From positions 177,462 through 241,461 of the forward strand of contig NZ_SUKC01000004.1 in NCBI RefSeq assembly GCF_005047635.1: 64,000 bases of DNA, written 5' to 3'. Below the pieces are notes generated by a model. It did not search any database. It had not been told where the DNA came from and saw nothing but the letters and a program-made list of their open reading frames with translations. Positions 31,951-41,778 of this stretch are shown piece after piece; the stretch's first letter is position 1; each line of letters starts with the position of its first letter. The translations under genes and the position numbers were made by a program. Source of the DNA: Arthrobacter sp. CAU 1506. Its GTDB lineage: Bacteria; Actinomycetota; Actinomycetes; Actinomycetales; Micrococcaceae.

Positions 31951-32369
31951 TTAAAGTTATGCTCCAACCCTTGCGGCACCGGCCACATCCCGGTGCCCTC
32001 GGGGGCATGTAGCCGGGTGTCCGGGTGCCCTAGGCTGCCCGACACCGAAAGTCGTCTTGGTATCACCCGAGCTCGCGCCATCACGTGGGGCGCGGCACAC
32101 CCGGGGACCAGCGGCGCTTTTCCGTCTGCCGTAACGTTCTCTTCACCGGCAGGGCCGCCCGGCGGATTCCCAGCGCCCATCCGGATTGATGGGCTCCTTG
32201 TTCGGGAAGCATCGCCGACGGACCTGGAAGCCTGTCGCTGGACCAATAGCAGCATGTGGGGCCGCTATCAGCCACGATCATTCTCTCACACCGGGTTCGT
32301 TTTGGTGAGTATTCGCCTCATCTCTCCGGCGTAGAATCGAGCCAACTGCCCCCGAGCTCGAGGAACACG
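31951..32369. other. Divergent promoter region of rne and VKOR gene
   Basis: About 420 bases between two divergent genes. A TAGAAT hexamer at 32332-32337 is a possible -10 box for the VKOR gene, about 30 bases before its start, though no good -35 is at the right spacing. The frame continues open upstream of the VKOR gene but lacks a ribosome binding site there. Confidence 0.35.
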
Positions 32370-33020
32370 GTGCACACCGACGCGCAACGCTCCACATCCC
32401 TGGCCGCCACCGCCTCCGGACACCGTCCGGACAGCGAGGTTCCCGGCATTGCCCGGGAAAAACCATTTGCCTGGCTGCTGCTGGCCACCGGCGTGTTCGG
32501 CTGGATCATGTCCGGCATCCTGGTGCTTGAACGGCTGGCCACCTACCAGGACCCGGGCCATGTGACCAGCTGCGACATCAATCCGTGGGTCTCCTGCGGC
32601 AAGGTGTTCCTGCACTGGCAGGCCTCGCTCTTCGGCTTCCCGAACCCACTGATCGGCATCGTCGCCTTTGCCGTTCCGATCACGACGGCGGTGGCGATCC
32701 TTGCCGGGGCGCGGTTCCGCCGCTGGTACTGGATCGGCCTGCAGACCGGTGTCACACTGGGCTTCATTTTCGTCGTCTGGCTGTGGAGCCAGGCGCTGTA
32801 CGACATCCACATCCTGTGCCTGTACTGCATGGGCGTGTGGGCCGCGATGATCGCGATGATCGTCCACACCACGGCCCGAAACCTGGCCCACGGGGTCATC
32901 AAGGCGCCGGCCAGTGTGGTGCGGTTTGCCGGCAGCTGGGCCTGGACCATTACCGTGCTGCTGTGGGTCGTGACCGCCGGGACCATTTTCCTGGCGTTCA
33001 TCGACGCCTTCCTGGGCTGA
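32370..33020 (+). CDS. Vitamin K epoxide reductase (VKOR) family protein
   Basis: A 216-residue membrane protein with four or five helices and the VKOR cysteine set: C68 and C76 in the first loop (VTSCDINPWVSCGKV) and the active-site pair C150/C153 (ILCLYCMG). Bacterial VKORs reoxidise a DsbA-like partner using menaquinone, so it probably supports disulfide bond formation in exported proteins. GTG 32370 is chosen because AGGAACAC lies directly upstream. No DsbA partner is adjacent. Confidence 0.9.
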   Translation: MHTDAQRSTSLAATASGHRPDSEVPGIAREKPFAWLLLATGVFGWIMSGILVLERLATYQDPGHVTSCDINPWVSCGKVFLHWQASLFGFPNPLIGIVAFAVPITTAVAILAGARFRRWYWIGLQTGVTLGFIFVVWLWSQALYDIHILCLYCMGVWAAMIAMIVHTTARNLAHGVIKAPASVVRFAGSWAWTITVLLWVVTAGTIFLAFIDAFLG

Positions 33021-33064
33021 TCTGCGGCCTTCTGATGGGCTGATCAACGACCTTCTTTAACGGC

Positions 33065-33100
33065 CAGAGGCCGCGTCCCCGTCCGGGGTCGCGGCCTCTG
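33065..33100. terminator. Two-way terminator between VKOR gene and ndk
   Basis: Inverted repeat CAGAGGCCGCG / CGCGGCCTCTG whose centre can pair further (CCCCG/CGGGG). It lies between two convergent genes and probably serves both. Confidence 0.75.
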
Positions 33101-33115
33101 TGCGTTGGGCTCAGC

Positions 33116-33532
33116 CTAGGAGAACCAGATGCCGATCTCGCGCTCGGCGGACTCCGGCGAATCCGACCCGTGGACCAGGTTCTGCTGCACCTTCAGGCCC
33201 CAGTCGCGGCCGAAGTCGCCGCGGATCGTGCCGGGAGCGGCAGTGGTCGGGTCGGTGGTCCCGGCCAAGGACCGGAAGCCTTCGATGACCCGGTGCCCCT
33301 CGAACACGGCGGCGGCCACCGGACCGGACAGCATGAACTCGACCAGCGGCTCGTAGAACGGCTTGCCCACATGCTCCTCGTAGTGCTTTTCCAGCAGCTC
33401 GCGGGTGGCTTCGACCAGCTTCAGTTCAACCAGCGTGTACCCCTTGGCCTCGATGCGGGCCAGGATGCTGCCGGTGAGACCGCGGGACACGCCGTCGGGC
33501 TTGACCAGTACAAGTGTGCGTTCAACGCTCAC
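33116..33532 (-). CDS. ndk: Nucleoside diphosphate kinase
   Basis: A 138-residue Ndk ([16 protein letters not shown] at the N-terminus). It balances nucleoside triphosphate pools by phosphotransfer through a His, seen in the segment [11 protein letters not shown]...[16 protein letters not shown]. Length and order are normal. It stands upstream of the VKOR terminator and downstream of DUF4233-folC-ileS. Confidence 0.97.
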   Translation of the reverse strand: MSVERTLVLVKPDGVSRGLTGSILARIEAKGYTLVELKLVEATRELLEKHYEEHVGKPFYEPLVEFMLSGPVAAAVFEGHRVIEGFRSLAGTTDPTTAAPGTIRGDFGRDWGLKVQQNLVHGSDSPESAEREIGIWFS

Positions 33533-33753
33533 AATTTCTCCTCTTAGCTTTCACGATTAGCTCCAAAAACCCCGTTTCATCCTACGGGACGGGCTGGCCT
33601 GGCCCGGTTTCCGGACGGGACCGCCTCCTCCGACGGGCGGCCCGGCCCGGCCACGTTGACGGCAGGGAGCGCCGGTCAACGGCCACGGCAGGCAGCCCAG
33701 GTCAGCTGCTGTCCCCGCCAGCCACACTGCCCGGTCGGGGCACGGAGCGCTGG

Positions 33754-34233
33754 TTAGCGGCCGTCGCTACCGGCGGTTCCGGCGGTCCCGGCAGCCCCTG
33801 CTTCTCCGCCGTGCTCGCGCTCCCATTCGGCCTGCTCAACGTCGCGCTGGGCGTTTTCGCGGTCCAGTCGGCCGCCGGTGCGCACCGCGTACCACCAGGA
33901 CAAGGCGAACAGCAGCCCGACGACGAACATCACCGGCTCGACGAAGCCGGTCACGATCAGCAGCACCTGCAGCCCCCAGCCGATGGCATAGCCGGCCGGC
34001 CGGCGCAGCAGGGCGCAGCACAGCACCAGCACAACGCTCAGGCCGATCCCGAGCCCCAGAATCAGCGCCGGCGGTACCACGTCGCGGTAGAGCCCGAACA
34101 CCACCAGCGTGGCGAAGAAGGCCACGAAGGCCTCCAGCAGCAGCACGGTGGAGGCGAACATGGCCTTGATCGAACGCCGTTTTTTGGGCATGTTCGGTCG
34201 CCATTCACGCTGGGCTTTGGTCAGTTTGGCCAT
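33754..34233 (-). CDS. DUF4233 membrane protein next to folC
   Basis: A 159-residue protein from ATG 34233 (AGGAAAG upstream), eight bases behind the folC stop. It has a basic N-terminus (MAKLTKAQREWRPNMPKKRR), then about four membrane helices and a Gly/Ala-rich acidic tail. DUF4233 proteins occur next to folC across actinobacteria; the function is not known. Longer in-frame starts run into folC and are Arg-rich, so they were not used. Confidence 0.85.
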   Translation of the reverse strand: MAKLTKAQREWRPNMPKKRRSIKAMFASTVLLLEAFVAFFATLVVFGLYRDVVPPALILGLGIGLSVVLVLCCALLRRPAGYAIGWGLQVLLIVTGFVEPVMFVVGLLFALSWWYAVRTGGRLDRENAQRDVEQAEWEREHGGEAGAAGTAGTAGSDGR

Positions 34234-34241
34234 GGATCTTG

Positions 34242-35594
34242 TTACTTTCCTAGCAGGATGCGGGCGTCGGCGACCAGGGTGATGGACCCGGTGATCAATA
34301 CGCCGCCGGAGAGGTCGTTGTTGGCTTCGGCCCGGCCGACGGCCCATTCGATGGCATCATCCAGCCGGGGCGCGATGTGGACTGCGTCCTCCGGGAAGCC
34401 GGCGGCCATGGCGTCCTCCGCCAGCTGCTCGGCCGGAATGGCCCGGGGCGAGTTGGAGGTGGTGACGCAGATTTCGTCGGTCAGGTCGGAGAGTTGTTCG
34501 CGCAACTGCTGGAGCAATCCGACGGCGTCCTTTTCCTGCAGCACGCCGACCACCGGGACCAGCGTGGTGAAGTTGAACGCCTCCAGGATGGCCTGTGCGC
34601 TGGCCTTCATCCCGTCGGGGTTGTGGGCGGCATCCACAATGATGGTGGGCGCGGTCCGTACCACCTCCAGCCGGCCCGGCGAAGTGACCTCCAGGAACGC
34701 CTCGCGGAGCACTTCGACGTTGAGCTCTTTCTCCCCGCCGCCGAGGAACGCCTCGAGCGCCGCCACGGCCACCGCGGCGTTCTGGGCCTGGTGCGCGCCG
34801 TGCAGCGGCAGCATCAGGTCCTCGTAGCGACCGGCCAGCCCGTTGATGGTCAACTGTTGGCCGCCCACCGCCACGGTGCGGGACTCGACGCCGAATTCCA
34901 CGCCTTCGAAGCGGAACGGCACCTGCAGGTCACGCGCCTGTTCCAGCAGCACCTCGGCCGCATCCAGCGGCTGTGCGGCGCTGATCAGGAATCCGCCGCG
35001 CTTGATGATGCCGGCCTTCTCCCGGGCGATGTCCGCAGTGGTGTCCCCCAGCAGGTCCGTATGGTCCAGCGAGATCGGGGTGACTACCGAGACCTGGCCG
35101 TCCACCACGTTGGTGGCGTCGGTGATGCCGCCCAGACCGACCTCGACCACCGCCACCTCCACCGGCTCGTCGGCGAAGATCGCGATGGCGAGGATGGTGA
35201 CGCATTCGAAGTAGGTCAGCCGCGGTTCGCCCTCGGCGTTCAGCTCTTGGTCCACAATGTCCAGGTAGGGCCGGATCTCGTCCCAGACCCGCACAAACGT
35301 CTCGTCCGCCACGGGTTCGCCGTCGATGCTGATCCGTTCGGTGACCTTGGACAGGTGCGGACTCGTGTAGCGGCCGGTGCGCAGCCCATGTGCCCGCAGG
35401 CCCGCTTCGATGATCCGGGCCGTGGACGTCTTGCCGTTGGTCCCGGTCAGGTGGATGCTGGCGAAGGCCTTGTTGGGCTCGCCCAGGATGTCCATCGCAC
35501 GGAACAGCGGTTCCATCCGCGGTTCCATCTTGTTTTCCGGGGCGCGGCCCAGCAACTCCGCGTAGACGCTCTCAACGCCGAATTCATCACTCAT
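34242..35594 (-). CDS. folC: Folylpolyglutamate/dihydrofolate synthase
   Basis: A 450-residue FolC that adds glutamate to folates (and in many bacteria makes dihydrofolate). The Mur-ligase-type P-loop is HLTGTNGKTSTAR; further marks are FECVTILAIAIFADEPVEVAVVE (split), GLGGITDATNVV, TPISLDHTDLLGDT and VDAAHNPDGM. ATG 35594 has GAAGGGG upstream. Thirteen bases behind ileS; likely one transcript ileS-folC-DUF4233. Confidence 0.94.
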   Translation of the reverse strand: MSDEFGVESVYAELLGRAPENKMEPRMEPLFRAMDILGEPNKAFASIHLTGTNGKTSTARIIEAGLRAHGLRTGRYTSPHLSKVTERISIDGEPVADETFVRVWDEIRPYLDIVDQELNAEGEPRLTYFECVTILAIAIFADEPVEVAVVEVGLGGITDATNVVDGQVSVVTPISLDHTDLLGDTTADIAREKAGIIKRGGFLISAAQPLDAAEVLLEQARDLQVPFRFEGVEFGVESRTVAVGGQQLTINGLAGRYEDLMLPLHGAHQAQNAAVAVAALEAFLGGGEKELNVEVLREAFLEVTSPGRLEVVRTAPTIIVDAAHNPDGMKASAQAILEAFNFTTLVPVVGVLQEKDAVGLLQQLREQLSDLTDEICVTTSNSPRAIPAEQLAEDAMAAGFPEDAVHIAPRLDDAIEWAVGRAEANNDLSGGVLITGSITLVADARILLGK

Positions 35595-35607
35595 GGTTGG
35601 TGCCCCT

Positions 35608-38600
35608 TCAGGATCCGGTCTTTTCCACGGACACGGCATCGCCGTCCCCGGCCACCAGCACAAGGTCCACGGTGAGGGTCTCCTGCGAGACCAGCCCCTG
35701 GTGCAGCGTGAGCGCGTCCAGCACGGACTGGTCTGCGGTCACCGTGGTGCGGATGCGGTCGCTGACCACCAGTCCGGCATCCTTGCGGGCCTGCTGGATG
35801 GTGCGCACGTAGTCGCGCGCCACGCCCTCGGCTTCCAGCTCAGCGGTCACCGTGGTGTCCAGCACCAGGAAACCGCCGCCGGGCAGCATGGTGACGGCCG
35901 AACCCGCCGCGGCGTCCTCGGCGACCACCGTTTCCAGCGAGTATTCCGACGGCTCCAGCGCCAGTCCCCCGGCGGTGACCACGCCGGCGTCGTCCACTGA
36001 CCAGTCACCGGACTTGGCCGCCTTGATGGCCTGCTGCACGTTCTTGCCCAGCCGCGGACCGGCGGCGCGGGCGTTGACCACCAGCTTTTGCGAGATGCCG
36101 AACTCTTCCGGCGAGGCGTCGGCGGAGTCGATCAGCCGCACGGACTTGATGTTGAGTTCGTCCTGGATCATCACGGCGTACTGGCCGGAGAGCCGTTCCG
36201 CGCCCGGCACCACCACGGTCAGCGACGCCAGCGGCAGGCGTACCCGCAGGTTCGCGCCCTTGCGCAGGCTGGAGCCGGAGGAGCAGATCTGCCGGGTGGT
36301 GTCCATCAGTTCCACCAGCTCGGCCAACTGCGGGAACTCACCGGCGTCGGGCAGGTCGGTCAGGTGCACCGACCGCCCGCCGGTGAGCCCGCGCCAGATC
36401 TCCTCGGTCACCAGCGGCAGCAGCGGAGCGGCCACACGGCACACCGTTTCCAGCGCGGTGTAGAGCACGTCGAACGCGTCGCGGTCCTCGTCGAAGAACC
36501 GCTGGCGGGACCGGCGGATGTACCAGTTCGTCAGCGTGTCCAGGTACTCGCGCAGCGCGTCGCAGGCACCGGAAACGTCATAGGCGTCCAGCGCGGCGGT
36601 CATGTCCCGGACGAGGTCGCCGGTGTTGGCCAGGATGAACCGGTCCAGCGATTCCATCGCCTCGATCCGGGCGGTATCGCCGAGGACGGAGACCGCCTCG
36701 TGCCCGGCGCCGTGGTTCGCGGAGTTGGTGTAGAGCTTGAAGAAGTGCCAGACGTTCCACAGCGGGAGCATCACCTGCCGGACGCCGTCGCGGATGCCTT
36801 GCTCGGTGACGATCAGGTTGCCGCCGCGCAGGATCGGGGACGCCATCAGGAACCAGCGCATGGCGTCGGAGCCGTCGCGGTCCAGCACCTCGGACACGTC
36901 CGGGTAGTTGCGCAGGCTCTTGGACATCTTCTGCCCGTCCGAGCCGAGCACGATGCCGTGGCTGATCACGTTGCGGAAGGCGGGCCGGTCGAACAGTGCG
37001 GTGGCCAGCACGTGCATGGTGTAGAACCAGCCGCGGGTCTGGCCGATGTACTCGACGATGAAGTCCGCCGGGTTGTGGCTGTCGAACCAGTCCTTGTTCT
37101 GCATCGGGTAGTGCACCTGGGCGTACGGCATCGAACCGGAGTCGAACCAGACGTCCAGCACATCCTCCACCCGGCGCATCATCGACTGGCCGGTCGGGTC
37201 GTCCGGATTGGGACGGACCAGGTCATCAATGTACGGACGGTGCAGGTCCACCTCGCCGTCGTGGTTGCGCGGCAAAGTGCCGAACGCTTCCTCCAGCTCG
37301 GCCAGCGAGCCGTAGACCTCGCGGCGCGGGTACTCCGGATTGTCCGATTCCCACACCGGGATAGGGGAACCCCAGAACCGGTTGCGGCTGATGGACCAGT
37401 CGCGGGCGTTCTCCAGCCACTTGCCGAACTGGCCGTCCTTGACGTTTTCCGGGATCCAGTTGATCTGCTGGTTCAGCTCGACCATCCGGTCCTTGAACTT
37501 GGTCACCTCCACATACCAAGAGGAGATGGCGCGATAGATCAGCGGCGTGCGGCAGCGCCAGCAGTGCGGATAGCTGTGCTCGAAACTGGCCTGCCGTACC
37601 AGTCGGCCCTCTGCCTTCAGCACCTTGGTGATCGGCTTGTTCGCCTCGAAGACCTGCATGCCGGCGATCTCCGCCAGCGGGCCCTCACCGAAGTTGGACA
37701 GGAACTTGGCGCCCTCGTCCACCGACACGATCACGGGGATCCCGTTGTCCTCGCAGATCTTCTGGTCGTCCTCGCCGAAGGCCGGCGCCTGATGGACCAG
37801 GCCGGTACCGTCGGTGGTGGTCACATAGTCGGCCACCACGATCTGCCAGCCGTTGCCGGTGCCCCACTTTTCGGCGTCTGTGTAGTAGTCCCACAGCGGC
37901 TCGTAGCGCAGGCCGGCCAGTTGGGAGCCCGAGTAGGTGGCGGTGACCGCTTCGGTGGCGGCAGCGGCGTCGTCGTAGCCCAGATCCTTGGCGTAGGAAC
38001 CGAGCAGGTCCTCCGCGAGCAGGAACTTGGTCTCTGCGCCGGTCTCCACGCGGGTCTCCACGCGCTCGCTGGCGCTCGCTTGGTCGACCACCGGGGCGCC
38101 GAGCCAGCCGTGCGGACCGGCTGGCAGCACCGCGTAGCGGATGTCCGGCCCGACGGCGAGCGCTACGTTGGTGGGCAGCGTCCACGGCGTGGTGGTCCAG
38201 GCGAGGGCGTTGACGCCGGCCAGCTCCGCGGCCATGGAGTTCTCTGAGCCGTCCGCCCGGATCGGGAAGGTAACCGTGACCGTCTGGTCCTGGCGCATCT
38301 TGTAGACGTCGTCGTCCATCCGCAGCTCATGGTTGGACAGCGGGGTTTCGTCCCGCCAGCAGTACGGCAGCACGCGGAAGCCCTGGTAGGTCAGGCCCTT
38401 CTCGTGCAGCTGCTTGAAGGCCCAGATGACCGACTCCATGTACTCGACGTTGAGCGTCTTGTAGTCGTTCTCGAAGTCCACCCAGCGGGCTTGGCGAGTG
38501 ACGTAGTTCTGCCATTCATCGGCGTACTTCATCACGGACGTACGGCAGGCGTCGTTGAACTTGTCGATACCCATGGCAACGATCTGGTTCTTGTCCGTCA

Positions 38601-38949
38601 TGCCCAGCTGCTTCATCGCCTCCAGTTCGGCGGGCAGGCCGTGCGTGTCCCAGCCGAAGCGGCGCTCCACCTTGTGGCCGCGCTGCGTCTGGTACCGCGC
38701 CACCAAGTCCTTGACGTAGCCGGTGAGCAGATGGCCGTAATGCGGCAGCCCATTGGCGAAGGGCGGCCCGTCGTAGAAGACGAATTCGTTCTCGCCGTCC
38801 TGGCCGGCATCGCGGCCATCGACGGAGGCTTGGAATGTGCCGTCCTGCTGCCAGTACTTGAGCACCAGCTCCTCGATTTCGGGGAACTTGGGCGAGCTCT
38901 CGGCAGCGGCAGCGCCGGCGGTGGAGGCCTTGGGATAGATCTGTGGCAT
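35608..38949 (-). CDS. ileS: Isoleucyl-tRNA synthetase
   Basis: A 1113-residue class I synthetase. It shows the HIGH-equivalent in [16 protein letters not shown], the editing domain, and KMSKSLRN. The long form with [13 protein letters not shown] and without the bacterial C-terminal zinc finger of the short type is the eukaryote-like IleRS2 class, associated in some bacteria with mupirocin tolerance (family knowledge). ATG 38949 is chosen since AGGATGACGAAC precedes it; the ATG nine bases earlier lies on top of the ribosome binding site. A T-box leader controls it. Confidence 0.95.
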   Translation of the reverse strand: MPQIYPKASTAGAAAAESSPKFPEIEELVLKYWQQDGTFQASVDGRDAGQDGENEFVFYDGPPFANGLPHYGHLLTGYVKDLVARYQTQRGHKVERRFGWDTHGLPAELEAMKQLGMTDKNQIVAMGIDKFNDACRTSVMKYADEWQNYVTRQARWVDFENDYKTLNVEYMESVIWAFKQLHEKGLTYQGFRVLPYCWRDETPLSNHELRMDDDVYKMRQDQTVTVTFPIRADGSENSMAAELAGVNALAWTTTPWTLPTNVALAVGPDIRYAVLPAGPHGWLGAPVVDQASASERVETRVETGAETKFLLAEDLLGSYAKDLGYDDAAAATEAVTATYSGSQLAGLRYEPLWDYYTDAEKWGTGNGWQIVVADYVTTTDGTGLVHQAPAFGEDDQKICEDNGIPVIVSVDEGAKFLSNFGEGPLAEIAGMQVFEANKPITKVLKAEGRLVRQASFEHSYPHCWRCRTPLIYRAISSWYVEVTKFKDRMVELNQQINWIPENVKDGQFGKWLENARDWSISRNRFWGSPIPVWESDNPEYPRREVYGSLAELEEAFGTLPRNHDGEVDLHRPYIDDLVRPNPDDPTGQSMMRRVEDVLDVWFDSGSMPYAQVHYPMQNKDWFDSHNPADFIVEYIGQTRGWFYTMHVLATALFDRPAFRNVISHGIVLGSDGQKMSKSLRNYPDVSEVLDRDGSDAMRWFLMASPILRGGNLIVTEQGIRDGVRQVMLPLWNVWHFFKLYTNSANHGAGHEAVSVLGDTARIEAMESLDRFILANTGDLVRDMTAALDAYDVSGACDALREYLDTLTNWYIRRSRQRFFDEDRDAFDVLYTALETVCRVAAPLLPLVTEEIWRGLTGGRSVHLTDLPDAGEFPQLAELVELMDTTRQICSSGSSLRKGANLRVRLPLASLTVVVPGAERLSGQYAVMIQDELNIKSVRLIDSADASPEEFGISQKLVVNARAAGPRLGKNVQQAIKAAKSGDWSVDDAGVVTAGGLALEPSEYSLETVVAEDAAAGSAVTMLPGGGFLVLDTTVTAELEAEGVARDYVRTIQQARKDAGLVVSDRIRTTVTADQSVLDALTLHQGLVSQETLTVDLVLVAGDGDAVSVEKTGS

Positions 38950-39225
38950 GTTCGTCATCCTGGAAAGACAGCTCGGCAAGTGTGGGTACTTCTGCGAGGA
39001 CGTGCCCTGCTCCAGCGCACCGGTTCGGCTTGAAAGCCGAACCCGCTGCCGGGGCGGAACCCGCGGTACCACCTCACTTGCTGGCCTGCTGCGCCGGAAT
39101 CGGTGCATAGGGACAGCCACTCGTTCGCTGCTGTGACGGGCTTACCCGTCCGGCTCTACTAGGCCCGCTGTTGGTCTGTGGGCTGTTCTTCCGGAAGCTC
39201 ACCGGTGATGGCCGGGTCAAAGCTT
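38950..39225 (-). promoter_or_regulatory. T-box riboswitch of ileS, translational type
   Basis: On the minus strand the leader has the conserved T-box sequence AGGTGGTACCGCGG (39074-39061). A short Stem I lies at about 39220-39110, containing GGCCATCACCGG with the specifier ATC (Ile) at 39209-39207 and GGAAGAAC further on. Downstream are a perfect hairpin (GGTTCGGCTT / AAGCCGAACC around 39025-39045) and CGTCCT (39002-38997), which can pair with the ribosome binding site AGGATG. There is no U-run, so control of translation start, as in other actinobacterial ileS T-boxes, is likely: uncharged tRNA-Ile would free the site. Confidence 0.88.
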
Positions 39226-39570
39226 GTAGCTCAAGTTTAGGGCCACACCGCCGCGACTGTCGAAACGCAGGCCGAGAGCAGGGCCCGCGGCGCGGCCGAG
39301 GGCCCTGCACCCCGAATTCCCCGCGGCCACCGGCAGCGAGGTCGTTGCCGACGACAGCCCAGCTCGCTTCCCGACGTCGTCACCCTGAGCCGGTCCCCCC
39401 GGCGCAGGACGCATTAGCTGCAACTTCCACCGGGCCAAAAGGTACGATCGCCCAACTACCCAGCGCCTGGCGCTGCCTCATGGCTGGACTTGGGAAGGTC
39501 TCGCAGCCCGGCATGTGGCGCAGCTCGGAGCGAACTCCGCGGCTTCGACCTCACGCAGCGGAGGTTGGGG
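39226..39570. other. Stretch without a supported gene upstream of ileS leader
   Basis: About 340 bases between the ileS T-box and a small membrane-protein gene. It should hold the ileS promoter. No convincing reading frame or repeat was found. Confidence 0.35.
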
Positions 39571-39807
39571 TCATTTCCGCCAGGCCGGCCCCGGGGACTT
39601 CGACAAACTGGCCGCCAAGGCTATTGCCCCCACGACCTGGGCGACGCCGAAAGCGCGGGTCAGGCCCGGGCGCTGCCTGAACCAGCCCATTATTGGAGCC
39701 CACGGCCCCGCCTCCCATCGAGCGCAATGCTCCTCCGGGAACAACGCGGTAAGCACCCCGTCCCCGATCGCCAGCATGGCCAGTGACTCGACGATCCGCA
39801 CATCCAT
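39571..39807 (-). CDS. Small hypothetical membrane protein
   Basis: A 78-residue protein from ATG 39807, preceded by a very good ribosome binding site (GGGAGGAG). It has two hydrophobic stretches (VESLAMLAIGDGVLTALF and TRAFGVAQVVGAIALAASL) around a polar loop with WEAGPWAPIMGWF, giving two predicted helices. The pattern suits a conserved actinobacterial protein of unknown function. It is the first gene left of the copper region. Confidence 0.65.
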   Translation of the reverse strand: MDVRIVESLAMLAIGDGVLTALFPEEHCARWEAGPWAPIMGWFRQRPGLTRAFGVAQVVGAIALAASLSKSPGPAWRK

Positions 39808-39926
39808 GACGCGTCTCCTCCCGCCAAGGACCACCCCCTGCCGGCGGCCCCTGCTCACAGTTTAAGACGCACTCCGGCAGGCCTCCAGAGCGGCTGCGCA
39901 AAATGACAACGCGTCAACAGCTGCTA

Positions 39927-40457
39927 CTACCTGACTATCCCTCGTCCGTCAGCCGCTACCCGCCGCCCCGACTGGCGGACGACGAGCCGACGGCTGAAAG
40001 TCATCCGGTAGATCCACGATCCAAGACACCACAGCGTTGTTGTGAGGATCGTTGCGCCGACGAGAACGAATCCTCCCAGCACGAACCCCAGCACCGGTAG
40101 TCCAAACTGGAAGGCCAGAGCCGCACCCACTCCCAACGTAGTCGAGAGGATGTAGGAGAACCGCCGCGGCTTTGGTGTGGGCGGCAGCGACGGGGCGCCA
40201 AATAGATGGCGGACGCCGAAGTTGTAGACCACGTCGGTGGCCATGCCCCTAGGAAACAGTGCCCCGCTGAGACCGATGGGAACCAACGCTGCAAGCCAGA
40301 CAGGCGACTGCAAGGCCAATCCGATCGCGATGAGGACGACGCACAGTGCCGGCGTGAACCGCAGCGGCAACGCGTAGCGCGATTTGGCATCCAGATCGAG
40401 ATAACTGAAGCCTTGGCCATTCAGGTTACGCTCCGTAAAAGCGCTGACCGTTGCCAT
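39927..40457 (-). CDS. DUF4395-type membrane protein
   Basis: A 176-residue protein with four predicted helices in two pairs, separated by a cytoplasmic loop reading VVYNFGVRHLFGAP and PTPKPRRFSY, which is the DUF4395 pattern. The N-terminus (FSYLDLDAKSRYALPLRFTPAL) is also typical. DUF4395 proteins often lie near thioredoxin or sulfurtransferase genes; none is present here. Function unknown. Confidence 0.7.
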   Translation of the reverse strand: MATVSAFTERNLNGQGFSYLDLDAKSRYALPLRFTPALCVVLIAIGLALQSPVWLAALVPIGLSGALFPRGMATDVVYNFGVRHLFGAPSLPPTPKPRRFSYILSTTLGVGAALAFQFGLPVLGFVLGGFVLVGATILTTTLWCLGSWIYRMTFSRRLVVRQSGRRVAADGRGIVR

Positions 40458-41074
40458 CTCCGTACCTTCCGTTCCGGAGTGTCAGGTGGGCGCGATTGGG
40501 TTCCTTCCGGAACCCGTGCCACCACGCTGAGGTGCGTCACCACGATTCTTGCACTTGACGAACGACGCCGCGAGGGCCCAGCGGCCATAACTTGAGCGGA
40601 CCGCCCTCTGGACCGATGCAGCTGATCCCGTTGTGGGCCTCGACGAGCTTGTTCATGCATCCCCCACGGACGCCGGCGGCCACTCCGCCGTGTCCCAGGC
40701 GAAGATCCCCCGCCGTCCGGTAGTTCCCGCCGTCGCCGCGACCCGCCAGCGACCGCGCCAGGGGTGCGTCGGGCCGAGGCCGGAACTGATCAGCGCCTGC
40801 AAATGAGCCCCCGGATCGGCAAGCCGCAGCCCGGGGACAGTGACAGCCGTGCCGAAGCTGCCCATCAGCTCAGATGCCGAGCGATCCCTGCACTGTCCCA
40901 TCCATCACGGTCTCTCCACCTTGCGCGGAGGAACAGCCTCCGGCCCAGCAAGCCCGCGTGCGTGGGGCGGCTCATTTCATCGGTCCAAAGACAAGGGTGC
41001 GCGATCTCCGGCGGACGTATTGAATGGTTTTCCGCCGGCGACCACGTCGGTGTGCGAAACCGGAGGGAAGGCCG
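40458..41074. other. Degenerate intergenic region
   Basis: About 620 bases between DUF4395 and the copper-storage gene. It holds a possible ligase fragment (listed separately) and a short minus-strand frame starting near 40652 (MNKLVEAHNGISC) with no recognised family. The region looks like decayed coding DNA at the edge of the copper genes. Confidence 0.35.
40653..40865 (-). pseudogene. Possible fragment of an adenylate-forming CoA ligase
   Basis: A minus-strand frame of 70 residues reading VTVPGLRLADPGAHLQ and then AATAGTTGRRGIFAWDTAEW. The second part resembles the P-loop SSGTTG...Y/W segment of phenylacetate-CoA ligase-like enzymes. It is far too short for a whole enzyme and no flanking parts were found, so it is at most a remnant. 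A chance match cannot be excluded. Confidence 0.25.
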
Positions 41075-41485
41075 CTACTCCAAGGATGCAAGCAGTTCGG
41101 CGCAGGCTGTTTCACAGCGGCGGCAGGCCTCTGCGCAAATCCGGCAGTGCTCGTGCATCCCGGCGTGCTGTTCGCATTCGTCCGCGCAGGACTTGCATGC
41201 AGCGCGGCACGCTTCGAGCACCGCGCGGGTGACGTCTGCGTTGTAACCGGTATGCCTGGACAGGATTCTCCCGGTGGTGGCGCAGATATCGGCGCAGTCG
41301 AGGTTGGTGCGGATGCACGTGGTCAGCTCCGCGACCATCCCCTCGCTGAGGCAGGCATCCGCACACGCGGTACATGTCTGAGCGCATTCGAAGCAGGCGG
41401 TCATGCACTCCGCCAGTTTTTGGCGGTCCAGTCCGTCCAGGTCCTTGGGGTAGGTCTCAAGCATCGAGGTCACATGGTGTGTCAT
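41075..41485 (-). CDS. Four-helix-bundle copper storage protein, Csp3-like
   Basis: A 136-residue, all-helical protein with 18 Cys (27, 31, 34, 38, 41, 45, 57, 64, 68, 93, 97, 100, 104, 114, 117, 121, 124, 128), mostly in CxxC/CxxxC spacing that lines a helix bundle. This is the Csp family; cytosolic Csp3 proteins have about 18 Cys and store Cu(I) (family knowledge). There is no signal peptide, which fits the cytosolic form. ATG 41485 has AAAGGACC upstream. It is divergent from the copper exporter genes and about 110 bases from their operator. Confidence 0.88.
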   Translation of the reverse strand: MTHHVTSMLETYPKDLDGLDRQKLAECMTACFECAQTCTACADACLSEGMVAELTTCIRTNLDCADICATTGRILSRHTGYNADVTRAVLEACRAACKSCADECEQHAGMHEHCRICAEACRRCETACAELLASLE

Positions 41486-41594
41486 CACTTTGGTCCTTTC
41501 GCCTGTTGTCGGTCGCCGGCGGGTACCGGCCGCCTCTTGCGACAGTAGTCTTAACGCCAAGGATGGAACAGGGCGGGCCCTGCCCACACATCCG

Positions 41595-41623
41595 TTGACT
41601 TATACCCCCTGGGGGTATAAGTT
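41595..41623 (+). promoter_or_regulatory. Copper-responsive promoter with CsoR-type operator
   Basis: TTGACT (41595-41600) and TAAGTT (41618-41623) form -35 and -10 boxes with 17-base spacing. The spacer is the core of a perfect inverted repeat with 12-base arms (41598-41622) built from TATACCCCC / GGGGGTATA. G/C tracts flanked by ATA are typical of CsoR/RcnR repressor sites. A repressor bound here would cover the promoter of the HMA-CopB genes, and a weaker opposite promoter (TATAAG as -10) could serve the csp gene. Confidence 0.75.
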
Positions 41624-41778
41624 GTGATGACCGGAAAACGCCGTCACGGCCCCATCAAGGGCTCAACGCATTGAAGGTCCTCACCGCCGTGGCAGTGCAG
41701 TTGCGACCTCCTCTGGGCTATCAGCTCATGCTGACGCTTCTCGCCCCCGCGGTCGACTACGAGCGTGAGGAGATCGCC

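Noticed and set aside
27973..32334. A 1453-codon open frame on the plus strand opposite rne
   Set aside because: It mirrors the low-complexity, GC-rich RNase E gene; its Gly/Arg/Leu-rich sequence matches no family and has no ribosome binding site.
38950..39120. N-terminal extension of IleRS by 57 residues
   Set aside because: The extension is encoded by the T-box leader, is Arg/Pro-rich, and the real start has a ribosome binding site.
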